Numbered from the stretch's first letter, positions 1-6,719 are shown. The stretch: 23,309 nucleotides of DNA from JACKBJ01 sp964549495 (GCA_964549495.1 CAZJWJ010000087.1:1-23309), one strand, 5' to 3'. The notes: generated by a model not told the origin, from the letters alone. Translations and numbers: made by a program.

Positions 1-211
1 CTGCGAACTCGATCCCTCGGGCTCGCTCGGCGTCGGTATTGTTAGACGCTCTAAGTGAATCGGCCTCGGCGCTTTCGAGAAGCGGTGGGTGATCGTTCAC
101 GACCGCTCGGAGGCGGCCCGAAGTGGGCCCGAACAGGAGGCCGAGAAGCACGAGCAAGGGCAGGGATCGGACAAGGCGGCGGGCGAATCGTCGGTCGGGG
201 CGGTCGAGCAC
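1..211 (-). CDS. N-terminal part of a secreted or membrane-anchored protein, running off the left edge
   Basis: This frame is open for 70 codons from a GTG at 211-209 to the window edge, with no stop. The start is chosen because a perfect AGGAGG (223-218) sits 6 bases upstream. The N-terminus has a basic stretch (RRFARRLVRS) followed by a hydrophobic core (LPLLVLLGLLFG), which fits a signal peptide or signal anchor. After residue about 33 the chain becomes polar (VVNDHPPLLESAEADSLR), as expected for an extracytoplasmic part. I do not recognise a family from the 70 residues visible. The opposite strand reads as a Glu/Gln-rich peptide here, which is the usual mirror of a hydrophobic segment. 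The GTG start and the signal sequence are seen directly; export is inferred. Confidence 0.6.
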   Translation of the reverse strand, partial: MLDRPDRRFARRLVRSLPLLVLLGLLFGPTSGRLRAVVNDHPPLLESAEADSLRASNNTDAERARGIEFA

Positions 212-470
212 GGGCTTCCTCCTGGGGCAGCCGGCCTCCCTGGACGCGCGGACAGGCGACGCCGGGGACCGACAGATGCGCTTTGTTGAAGAGCGCTGGG
301 ACTTGGCACGAGACCAGGAGAGTTCGCGGCGCAGCGAGGAACGCGGGTCTCGCTGTGTGCCTACGGGCGAGCCAGGCAATTCGTGACCGCGTTTCGAATG
401 CGATTCGCATAGACCTCATGTTGGACTTCACTCGGCCGTCGCCTCGAGGCCTCTCCCAACCCCGGTCCAA

Positions 471-622
471 GCGGGCGGTGAGGTCCTTGGGGCGCGAAGC
501 CACAGGCCGTGTGCGACGGCGTCCCTCAGCGTGCCCCATCGCCCGCCTTCTGGCGCACGGACCCCGCGTCACGAGGTTCGGTCATCACTTCGGCTTCGCG
601 CCCCAAGGACCTCACCGCCCGC
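471..622. repeat. Perfect 31-bp inverted repeat with 90-bp spacer
   Basis: Bases 471-501 are exactly the reverse complement of 592-622 (31 of 31); the arm begins GCGGGCGGTGAGGTCC. Symmetry stops at both ends (470/623 and 502/591 do not pair). The 90-base interior has no reading frame of note. The size of 152 bp fits a small non-autonomous element (MITE-like), a REP-type intergenic repeat or a structured transcript. No clear target-site duplication flanks it. The repeat is directly seen; its nature is open. Confidence 0.75.
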
Positions 623-636
623 CACCACCACCACGG

Positions 637-684
637 CCCCGTCCGTTCGCCGTCCCGTCCGTTCACCGTCCCGTCCGTTCGCCA
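637..684. repeat. Three tandem copies of a 16-bp unit upstream of the leuS promoter
   Basis: Units at 637-652, 653-668 and 669-684 share the core CCCGTCCGTTC followed by GCC or ACC, with one or two differences between copies. The array ends 18 bases before the -35 box of the leuS leader promoter, so it could be an upstream protein-binding array, or simple slippage-prone sequence. Copies abut with no unique spacers, so it is not a CRISPR. Confidence 0.7.
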
Positions 685-702
685 CACGCCACACCCAACA
701 GA

Positions 703-731
703 TTGACATACCGAACCGGCCCACTTAGAAT
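703..731 (+). promoter_or_regulatory. Sigma70-type promoter of the leuS leader
   Basis: TTGACA (703-708, perfect -35) is followed by a 17-base spacer and TAGAAT (726-731, five of six matches to the -10 consensus). The expected transcription start is near 738-742, which places it at or within about three bases of the ATG (742) of the leader peptide. Confidence 0.8.
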
Positions 732-741
732 GCAGATCACC

Positions 742-822
742 ATGCACACGCGACACCTGCCGCTCCTCCTTCTCGAGCTCCTCCTTCCGGGGGAGCCATC
801 ACCGCGTGGGAGCATGCGCTAG
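742..822 (+). CDS. Leucine-rich leader peptide controlling leuS
   Basis: A 26-codon frame with the peptide MHTRHLPLLLLELLLPGEPS and a short tail. Eight of the ten residues at positions 6-15 are Leu (codons between 757 and 786, using CTG, CTC and CTT). An in-frame ATG at 730 overlaps the -10 box and cannot be in the transcript, so 742 is the start. No Shine-Dalgarno is possible because the predicted transcript begins at or just before the ATG, so translation would be leaderless or nearly so. The peptide precedes alternative hairpins, an intrinsic terminator and leuS. In the family of amino-acid attenuators the peptide product itself has no role: ribosome speed over the Leu codons reads the level of charged tRNA-Leu. 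Assignment rests on codon content and position. Confidence 0.8.
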   Translation: MHTRHLPLLLLELLLPGEPSPRGSMR

Positions 823-872
823 CGCAGACGTCGCCAGCATCGGACGGCAAGGCCTCCCCCGCGGGAGGCCTT
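777..872 (+). promoter_or_regulatory. Leucine attenuator with mutually exclusive hairpins
   Basis: Four segments pair in alternative ways. Segment 1 (777-784, inside the Leu codons) pairs with segment 2 (789-796): 8 bp including one G-T wobble, with a TTCC tetraloop. Segment 2 (789-797) can instead pair with segment 3 (851-860): 7 continuous bp, one bulge, then 2 bp. Segment 3 (849-858) pairs with segment 4 (863-872) to form the terminator. A ribosome stalled on Leu codons would cover segment 1, freeing segment 2 to capture segment 3 and block termination. The pairings are seen in the sequence; the regulatory logic follows the known trp/leu attenuator model. Confidence 0.75.
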
Positions 873-875
873 TTT
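849..875 (+). terminator. Intrinsic terminator of the leuS attenuator
   Basis: AAGGCCTCCC (849-858) pairs perfectly with GGGAGGCCTT (863-872) around a CCGC loop, and the run TTTTT lies at 871-875. This is a textbook Rho-independent terminator located 27 bases after the leader peptide stop and before leuS. Confidence 0.85.
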
Positions 876-912
876 GCATGCCGTAGCACGCTTCGATCGA
901 CATCAACAAGCC

Positions 913-944
913 AGGAGAAAAGCATTCCCATGGGACTCGCCTGA
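913..944 (+). promoter_or_regulatory. Shine-Dalgarno and four-codon ORF just ahead of the leuS frame
   Basis: AGGAG at 913-917 is well placed for the ATG at 930, but that frame reads Met-Gly-Leu-Ala and stops at TGA (942-944). The leuS frame has a CTG at 941-943 overlapping this stop. So either a tiny ORF precedes leuS and initiation is coupled, or one base is missing from the GGG run at 932-934, in which case the ATG would open directly into leuS (Met-Gly-Thr-Arg-Leu-Arg-Arg). Confidence 0.55.
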
Positions 945-3550
945 GACGGACCCCATCGACCGAGTACGACTTCGCCGACATCGAATCGCGCTGGAAGCAG
1001 CACTGGGCGGAGACCGACTTGCACACCACACCGCCGCCCTCCGGCCGGCCGGCCTTCTACGCGCTGGAGTTCTTTCCCTACCCCTCCGGCGAGGGGCTGA
1101 GCGTCGGGCATCTGCGCAACTACGTCGGCGGTGACGTCGTGGCACGCTACCAGCGGATGCGGGGCTACGACGTGCTGCATCCGATGGGCTGGGACGCCTT
1201 CGGGCTACCGGCCGAGAACGAGGCGCGCGAGCGGGGCCGGCATCCGGAGGTGACCACCCGCCAGTATGCCGCCAATTATCGCCGCCAGTTGAACTTGGTC
1301 AGCGTCGGCTACGACTGGTCGCGAGAGATCTTTTCCAGCGACCCGGACTACTACCGATGGACCCAGTGGATCTTCCTGCGTCTGCACGCGCGCGGGCTGG
1401 CCTATCGCGGCCACAGCCGGCAGTGGTGGTGCCCCGACTGCGCCACGGTGATGGCCAACGAGCAGATCGAGTGGCAGGCCGGCCAGCCGGTCTGCTGGCG
1501 CGGCCACGGGGGCGTCCACCGCCGCCGGATCGCCCAGTGGTTCCTGCGCACCACGGCCTACGCCCAGCGCCTGCTGGACGGCCTGGAAGCGCTGGACTGG
1601 CCCGAAGGCATCCTGGCCATGCAGCGGCATTGGATCGGCCGCAGCGAGGGTGCGGGCATCGACTTCGAGGTCATCGACGACCTGGGCGAAGGTGAGGCCG
1701 ATCGAGACTCGAGCGTCGGGATCGACCGGATCTCCGTCTTCACCACCCGACCCGACACGATCTTCGGCGTCACCGCGCTGGTGCTGGCGCCGGAGCATCC
1801 GGGGGTCGCGCGCTGGACCCGGCCCGAGCGGCGCGAGGCGGTGGAGTCCTACGTCGCCGCCGCCGCGCGGCGCAGCGAGATCGAACGCCAGTCGACCGAA
1901 GGCGAGAAGACCGGCGTGGACACCGGGGCGCAGGCGCGGCATCCGCTGACCGGCGAGGCGCTGTCGGTCTGGGTGGCCGACTACGTGCTGCCCGAGGTTG
2001 GCAGCGGTGCGCTGATGCTGGTGCCGGCTCACGACGAGCGCGACGCGGCCTTCGCGGTCGCTCATGACATCCCCGCACGTCGGGTGATCCGTCCGACCGC
2101 GGCGACTGACGCGGAAGTCGATGCTCCCGACGATGTCCTGCCCTTCGTCGAGCCCGGCATCCTGGTCGACTCAGGCGACTTCGACGGCTTGACGTCCGAG
2201 GAGGGCGGCCGCGCCATCCTGCAGGCACTGGAACAGGCGGACCGCGGGCGCGCGGAGACCCGCTGGCGGATGCGCGACTGGTCGGTGGGCCGGCAGCGCT
2301 TCTGGGGCGCGCCCATACCGATCGTGCACTGCCCGGACTGCGGCGAGGTACCGGTGCCGGATTCCGAGCTGCCGGTGCGGCTGCCCGAGGTCGAGCGCGT
2401 GCCGCTGCCCGGCCGCGACGCCCAGGGCCGGCCCGTCTCGCCCCTGGCCGCCATCCCCGAGTTCGTCGATACCCGCTGCCCGCGCTGCGGCGCGGATGCG
2501 CGGCGCGAGACCGACACGCTGGACGGCTTTGCCTGCTCGAGCTGGTACTTCCTGCGCTTCACCAGCCCGCGCGAATCCGACCGCCCCTTCGATCCCGAAG
2601 CGGTGGCGCGTTGGATGCCGGTCGACCTCTACGTGGGCGGCGCCGAGCACGCCGTGATGCACCTGCTCTACGCGCGCTTCTGGACCCAGTTCCTGCACGA
2701 CGAAGGCCTGCTGCCGATGAGCGAACCCTTCGCGCGCCTGCGCAACCAGGGCATGGTCCTGGACGAAACTGGGCGCAAGATGTCCAAGAGCCGGCCCGAG
2801 ACGCTGATCTCGCCGGACGAGGCGGTGCGGCGCCACGGTGCCGATGCCATCCGTGCCTGCTTGATGTTCATCGCGCCCTTCGACCAGGACGTGCCCTGGA
2901 GCGAGGAGGGCGCGGCCGGCATGCGCCGATGGCTCGGCCGCGTCTGGCGATTGGTCGAGGCCCCGGCGCCGACGTGCCTCAGCCCGGAGCGGGCGCGCGC
3001 CATCGAGCGCTCCCGGCATCGCTGCGTGCGCGACCTGGGCGCGGCCATCGAGGCGCTGCGCTTCAACGTGGCCATCGCAAGGCTGATGGAATGGACCAAG
3101 GAGCTAGATGCCATCCGGCGCGAAGCGGGCCGGAAGCCCGCGCGATCCGACGCCAGCGAGGAATCCAAGACGCGGGTTACGGCCGGCCCGGCTGCCGTCT
3201 GGGAAGCGGCCCTGGATGCGCTGCTGCGCGTGCTGGCGCCCTTCGCGCCGCATCTGGCCGAGGAGCTGTGGCATCGCCGCGGCGGCGCGGGGTCGATCCA
3301 CCAGGCGGACTGGCCGGACTGGGATCCCGAGCGGACGCGGGCCGACGAGGTCGAGATCGCGGTGCAGGTCGAAGGCCGGCTGCGGGCGCGCATCCGGGTG
3401 CCGGCCGGCACGGGCGAGGTCGAGCTGCGCGCACGTGCCCTGGCCGAGCCGGCCGTTGCCGATCAGCTGGGCGGCTTGCCACCCGAGCGGGTGATCATCG
3501 TGCCGGACCGCTTGATCAACCTGCTACCCGGAACGGGCGAGTCGACCTGA
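941..3550 (+). CDS. leuS: Leucine--tRNA ligase
   Basis: Class I aminoacyl-tRNA synthetase charging tRNA-Leu in the cytoplasm, about 869 residues, the usual bacterial length. Visible landmarks are the HIGH-type motif (YPSGEGLSVGH, ending near residue 56), a zinc-type CPDC segment near residue 132, the CP1 editing domain (TTRPDTIFGV and VPAHDERD, the latter carrying the conserved editing Asp), a second Cys cluster (CPRCGAD), and KMSKS (613-617; codons from 2777), followed by the anticodon-binding domain. The frame has no ATG, GTG or TTG before TTG 1019, but codons 965-1018 encode conserved N-terminal residues (YDFADIESRWKQHW), so the true start lies upstream. I give CTG 941, overlapping the stop of a four-codon ORF; a lost base near 932 is the alternative. 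The gene sits behind a leucine attenuator and converges on the gene ending at 3619. Confidence 0.95.
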   Translation: MRRTPSTEYDFADIESRWKQHWAETDLHTTPPPSGRPAFYALEFFPYPSGEGLSVGHLRNYVGGDVVARYQRMRGYDVLHPMGWDAFGLPAENEARERGRHPEVTTRQYAANYRRQLNLVSVGYDWSREIFSSDPDYYRWTQWIFLRLHARGLAYRGHSRQWWCPDCATVMANEQIEWQAGQPVCWRGHGGVHRRRIAQWFLRTTAYAQRLLDGLEALDWPEGILAMQRHWIGRSEGAGIDFEVIDDLGEGEADRDSSVGIDRISVFTTRPDTIFGVTALVLAPEHPGVARWTRPERREAVESYVAAAARRSEIERQSTEGEKTGVDTGAQARHPLTGEALSVWVADYVLPEVGSGALMLVPAHDERDAAFAVAHDIPARRVIRPTAATDAEVDAPDDVLPFVEPGILVDSGDFDGLTSEEGGRAILQALEQADRGRAETRWRMRDWSVGRQRFWGAPIPIVHCPDCGEVPVPDSELPVRLPEVERVPLPGRDAQGRPVSPLAAIPEFVDTRCPRCGADARRETDTLDGFACSSWYFLRFTSPRESDRPFDPEAVARWMPVDLYVGGAEHAVMHLLYARFWTQFLHDEGLLPMSEPFARLRNQGMVLDETGRKMSKSRPETLISPDEAVRRHGADAIRACLMFIAPFDQDVPWSEEGAAGMRRWLGRVWRLVEAPAPTCLSPERARAIERSRHRCVRDLGAAIEALRFNVAIARLMEWTKELDAIRREAGRKPARSDASEESKTRVTAGPAAVWEAALDALLRVLAPFAPHLAEELWHRRGGAGSIHQADWPDWDPERTRADEVEIAVQVEGRLRARIRVPAGTGEVELRARALAEPAVADQLGGLPPERVIIVPDRLINLLPGTGEST

Positions 3551-3566
3551 CCGCCCGGCCGGCCGA

Positions 3567-3604
3567 GCGCGTCGCCGTCTCGAATCGTCGAGGCGGCGAC
3601 GCGC
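3567..3604. terminator. Long hairpin between convergent genes
   Basis: A 17-bp stem (3567-3583 with 3588-3604, one G-T pair) closed by a four-base ATCG loop lies between the leuS stop and the end of the opposing gene. There is no T-run on either side, so it may act as a bidirectional or Rho-assisted terminator, or as a 3' stabiliser. Confidence 0.6.
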
Positions 3605-3618
3605 CCGCTCCCAAGACC

Positions 3619-4008
3619 TCAATAGCCGACGGCGTACCCGAAGAGTCCGGTGAGGCGCACGATCTCCAGCGGCCAGATGGCCATGCGCTGCAACCAGAGC
3701 AACCAGAAGGTCGGGTCGCCCGCATCGCCCAGGCTGAAGGTGCCCTCGTACATCACATAGCGGATCACCGCCACCAGGGCACCGACGATGAAGTAGAGCA
3801 CGGTGCTGCTGAGCAGCCCGGGATAGCCCTGCAGGGCCAAGAGCCCCATGGCCAGGACGATGAAGCCGAGCGCGAAGAGCAGCACGAAGGCGTAGGCATA
3901 GACGGGGTTGGCGATCGCACCGGTCCGGTCGGGGCTCCCCCAGAACAGGACGCCGAAGCCGAGCAGGATCAGGACCAGACCGACCAGGATGCGTTGGGCG
4001 TATTCCAT
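3619..4008 (-). CDS. Small four-helix membrane protein of unknown function
   Basis: The 129-residue protein is almost wholly hydrophobic, with about four membrane segments (roughly residues 7-24, 38-60, 64-85 and 100-127) and short polar loops. The ATG at 4008 has AAGGAG (4020-4015) six bases upstream. It lies 21 bases downstream of the GlcE-like gene on the same strand, so the two are probably co-transcribed. I recognise no motif or family. The cytoplasmic membrane is the likely location. Confidence 0.75.
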   Translation of the reverse strand: MEYAQRILVGLVLILLGFGVLFWGSPDRTGAIANPVYAYAFVLLFALGFIVLAMGLLALQGYPGLLSSTVLYFIVGALVAVIRYVMYEGTFSLGDAGDPTFWLLWLQRMAIWPLEIVRLTGLFGYAVGY

Positions 4009-4029
4009 CGGGATCTCCTTGCAGATGAT

Positions 4030-4980
4030 TCAAGCTTCGATCGGCTCGAGCGGGGTCCCGGCCTCGGCCGCGCGGGCGCGCAGCCAGGTCAGGGCCTCCT
4101 CCAGGCGCGGACCGGCCGGCAGCCAAACCCACAGCTGGCCCAGCAAGACCTGGGCCCGAATCGCCGTCCCGCCCAGAAGCGGTCGCAGCTCGGCCAGGGT
4201 TTCCATCCAGCCGGCCAGGGCGTCCGGGGCATCGGCCAGGCGGAGGCAGCGTGTAGGCGGGCCACCATCGGGCGCCAATGCACCCCAGCGCCAGAGTCCG
4301 ACCGGCATCGTGTCGGGCTGACCACCGGCCAGTTCGATCGACTGCCAGGCCTTGCGCCAGGCCAGGACGGTCGCTTCGGCGTCGCCCTCGGCCTGCAGGA
4401 TCAGGCTGAAGGGTTGACCGGGGTCCCGCCCGATCAGCCAGCGCGCCGCCACCCGGTCACAGAGCTCCGCCGCGACCAGGGCATCCGGCCGCTCGGCCGC
4501 CAAGGGGGCCAGCGCGCGGCGCAGGGCATCGGCGTCGCGGAAGCGTCCGAGTAGGGTACGCGAAGCGGAGGGCAGCGCCAGGGTCTTCAGGCTCACGCTC
4601 GCCACGTCCTCCTCGAGAAGGGTTGTTTCGAGATCACCGCGCGTCGCTCCATCGGTCTTGGACAACGTCCGACCATCGGCCAGCGTCACGCCCTCCAGCC
4701 AACGCGAGGCGGAACCATAGCCGAGGCCGCGGGGTCCGGGCCAAGGCCAGCGCAGGGCTTCGATCAGGCTGCTGCTCGGACGGGGCGCGTCGATGGGCAG
4801 GTAGCGGCCGGCTTGCTCGAGCCGCGCGGCCAGCGCGAGCAGCCGGCATGCAGCGTCGACCCGAAGGGCTCCGGCTTCGCCCAGCTCGATCTCGATGGCC
4901 TCGATCTCCGGGGTCGCCACCCGTGCCGATCGCCGGCCCTCCGCCTCCGGTTGTCGGTCCTCGTCTGCCTCTGGTCGCAT
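4030..4980 (-). CDS. Divergent GlcE-like (FAD-linked oxidase-related) protein
   Basis: 316 residues from the ATG at 4980, chosen because AGGAGG (4990-4985) is four bases upstream; an adjacent ATG at 4983 is too close to it. The stretch GRYLPIDAP then PRGLGYGSASRWLEGVTLAD resembles the part of glycolate oxidase subunit GlcE that precedes the flavin-binding core's end (typical form: GPRRLRYGAVRDLVLGV), and SVSLKTLALPSASRTLL resembles the LGVITEVTLKVLP strand after it. The usual GGVVATG-type glycine loop and the N-terminal PRGGGT half of the FAD domain are missing, so flavin binding may be lost. No glcD or glcF neighbour is visible. Family assignment is a tentative motif-level judgement; the frame itself is convincing. 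Confidence 0.55.
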   Translation of the reverse strand: MRPEADEDRQPEAEGRRSARVATPEIEAIEIELGEAGALRVDAACRLLALAARLEQAGRYLPIDAPRPSSSLIEALRWPWPGPRGLGYGSASRWLEGVTLADGRTLSKTDGATRGDLETTLLEEDVASVSLKTLALPSASRTLLGRFRDADALRRALAPLAAERPDALVAAELCDRVAARWLIGRDPGQPFSLILQAEGDAEATVLAWRKAWQSIELAGGQPDTMPVGLWRWGALAPDGGPPTRCLRLADAPDALAGWMETLAELRPLLGGTAIRAQVLLGQLWVWLPAGPRLEEALTWLRARAAEAGTPLEPIEA

Positions 4981-5082
4981 CATCCCTCCTGATCGGTGCG
5001 GCTGTTGCGCCGGCAAGGAGCCGTCGGCGCAGCCTTTCCGGCCGGGACGCGACTGCAACGCCCGGCTGCTATCCTAGACCAT

Positions 5083-5108
5083 GTGCCCACTGTGGGCACG
5101 GTACCCAC
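5083..5108. promoter_or_regulatory. Operator-like palindrome with a third half-site
   Basis: GTGCCCAC (5083-5090), one central T, then GTGGGCAC (5092-5099) form a perfect 17-base palindrome. GTACCCAC (5101-5108) follows as a third, slightly altered half-site. A TATCCT at 5070-5075 could be the -10 box of a rightward promoter, putting the site just downstream of it. The site is in the gap between the leftward GlcE-like gene and the rightward Uma2 gene, where a repressor could control one or both. No regulator gene adjoins it. Confidence 0.5.
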
Positions 5109-5158
5109 GGATTCCAATTCGACCTCCGACGCCATCGAACGCCCGAGAGGAGTAACCG

Positions 5159-5725
5159 ATGAGCATCCTGGCATCTCCACGCCCCTATTGCTGGACGCGC
5201 GCCGAATACCATCGCCTGGATGATCTCGGCATGTTCGAAGGTCGAAGGGTCGAACTGCTCGATGGTCAGATCTTCGACATGGGTACCATGAACAGTCCTC
5301 ACGCAACCAGCATCCTGCTGGTCACCCGTTGTCTCGAGTCCCGCTTCGCAAGCGGTTACGTGGTCCGACCGCAGCTTCCCCTCGTCATCGACGAGCACTC
5401 GGAACCCGAGCCGGATATCGCGGTGGTCGAGGGCGAGATCCGCGACTTCTCCCGATCGCATCCCGACGCGGCCGTGCTGGTCGTCGAGGTCTCCGACAGC
5501 AGCCTGCGTTTCGACCGCTCGCGCAAGGCGCGAGCCTACGCGCGGGCCGGCATTCCGGAGTACTGGATCGTCGACCTCCAGGCGCGCCGGATCGAGGTCT
5601 GCCGCGATCCCGACCCCGAACAGCTGCGGGGCTACCGATCGATCTCGGTCCACGAGGCCGAGGATCGCATCGCGCCCCGGGCCGCGCTGGACTTCAGCCT
5701 GGCCGTGAGCGAGCTGCTACCCTGA
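5159..5725 (+). CDS. Uma2 family (DUF820) putative endonuclease
   Basis: 188 residues, the usual length for Uma2. The start ATG has GGAG about eight bases upstream. The restriction-endonuclease-like core is visible: Glu32 in VELLDG, Asp86 in PEPDIAVV, Glu110 in VLVVEVSDSS and Lys123 in RKARAYARAGIPEYWIVD, which match the PD-(D/E)XK pattern of the family. Uma2 proteins are abundant in Cyanobacteria and Chloroflexota and their biological role is largely unknown. It is 31 bases upstream of the aldo/keto reductase and probably shares its transcript. An operator-like palindrome lies upstream. Confidence 0.85.
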   Translation: MSILASPRPYCWTRAEYHRLDDLGMFEGRRVELLDGQIFDMGTMNSPHATSILLVTRCLESRFASGYVVRPQLPLVIDEHSEPEPDIAVVEGEIRDFSRSHPDAAVLVVEVSDSSLRFDRSRKARAYARAGIPEYWIVDLQARRIEVCRDPDPEQLRGYRSISVHEAEDRIAPRAALDFSLAVSELLP

Positions 5726-5756
5726 ATCGAGAACGCTCGACCACAGGAGGCCATGG

Positions 5757-6719
5757 ATGAAGCATCGCAATCTCGGACAGGCCGGCATGAAGGTCAGTAC
5801 CGTCGCCCTCGGTGGCTGGATCAACTTCGGCGAGGGCAAGGTCGCGGCCGACACCGCCGCGGCCGTCGTGCACGAGGCCATCGAGAAGGGCATCAACTTC
5901 TTCGATCTGGCCGACGTCTACGGCAGGGGCGAGTCAGAGCGTCAGATGGGCAAGCTATTGGCCGAGTTCCCGCGTCATACCTTGGTCATCAGCAGCAAGG
6001 TCTTCCATCCGATGAGCGAGGACGTCAACGATCGCGGTCTGTCTCGCAAGCACATCTTCGAGTCGATCGACAAGAGCCTGGCACGCCTGGGCACCGACTA
6101 CCTGGACATCTACTTCTGCCATCGTCCGGATCCGGACACACCCATCCGCGAAACGGCGCAGGCGATGCACGACCTCATTACGGCCGGCAAGGTGCTCTAC
6201 TGGGGCACCTCCGAATGGGAAGCCTCCCAGATCGCCGAAGCGCAGGCGCTCTGCGAGCGCTTCGGCTGGCATCCGCCCCGCTCCGAGCAGCCGCAGTACT
6301 CGATGCTCCATCGCGACCGCGTGGAGCGTCAGATCCTGCCCGTGACCGAAGCCCGAGGCATCGGCCTGGTCACCTGGTCGCCCTTGGCAATGGGCCTGTT
6401 GACCGGCAAGTACGACGATGGCCTGCCCGAGGATTCGCGCTTCGCCCGCGAGCCCTGGGCCCGCGAACGCTACATGAACGAGCAGAGTGTCGAGCGGGTG
6501 CGCCGGCTGGCCCCCATCGCCGAGGATCTCGGGCTGAGCCGCGCCCAGCTTGCCCTGGCCTGGATCCTGCGCCAGCCGGGCGTCTCGAGCGTGATCACGG
6601 GCGCCACGCGCCCGGAGCAGGTGCGCGACAACGCCGGCGCGGCCGAAGTCGAGCTATCCCAGGACGCGATCGAATCGATCCAGGCCGTCCTGGAAAGCGA
6701 TCTCCAAGGAAGCGATTGA
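5757..6719 (+). CDS. Aldo/keto reductase, potassium-channel beta-subunit-like group
   Basis: 320-residue NADPH-dependent oxidoreductase with a TIM-barrel fold. The catalytic tetrad is complete: Asp50 and Tyr55 (FDLADVYGRGESE), Lys81 (ISSKV) and His122 (CHRPD). The C-terminal cofactor motif SSVITGATRPEQVRDN is present. The family reduces carbonyls to alcohols; the length and sequence order resemble the AKR6/Kv-beta and YghZ-type group, so methylglyoxal-like aldehydes are possible substrates, but the sequence does not fix this. ATG 5757 is chosen over an out-of-frame ATG at 5753; AGGAGG at 5745-5750 is six bases upstream. It converges on the response regulator with a six-base gap. Confidence 0.92.
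   Translation: MKHRNLGQAGMKVSTVALGGWINFGEGKVAADTAAAVVHEAIEKGINFFDLADVYGRGESERQMGKLLAEFPRHTLVISSKVFHPMSEDVNDRGLSRKHIFESIDKSLARLGTDYLDIYFCHRPDPDTPIRETAQAMHDLITAGKVLYWGTSEWEASQIAEAQALCERFGWHPPRSEQPQYSMLHRDRVERQILPVTEARGIGLVTWSPLAMGLLTGKYDDGLPEDSRFAREPWARERYMNEQSVERVRRLAPIAEDLGLSRAQLALAWILRQPGVSSVITGATRPEQVRDNAGAAEVELSQDAIESIQAVLESDLQGSD

Larger units (their letters stand above)
212..702. other. Non-coding stretch with repeats between two divergent genes
   Basis: No reading frame here looks like a protein: the long frames on both strands are Arg/Pro/Ser-rich low-complexity products of high GC and lack a plausible start signal. The stretch holds a 13-base palindrome (398-410, ATGCGATTCGCAT), a perfect 31-bp inverted repeat and a 16-bp tandem repeat, the last two listed separately. 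It must also contain the promoter for the leftward gene starting at 211, which I could not place with confidence. Confidence 0.6.

Noticed and set aside
637..684. Possible CRISPR remnant
   Set aside because: Copies are 16 bases and abut without spacers, and no cas gene is present.
51..822. Long open frames on both strands across the first 800 bases
   Set aside because: Composition is Arg/Pro/Ser low complexity, they overlap each other and cross the 31-bp inverted repeat, and the plus frame runs through the promoter. Only its last 27 codons (the leader peptide) are supported.
790..830. T-box-like ACCGCG (801-806) between promoter and leuS terminator
   Set aside because: The full AGGGUGGNACCGCG box is absent and the predicted transcript is only about 110 bases to the terminator, too short for a T-box stem I. 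The Leu-rich peptide explains the leader better.
2611..4554. 647-codon plus-strand frame
   Set aside because: It overlaps the 3' half of leuS in another frame and then runs antisense to two minus-strand genes; its sequence is a low-complexity Gly/Arg/Ala/Gln shadow.
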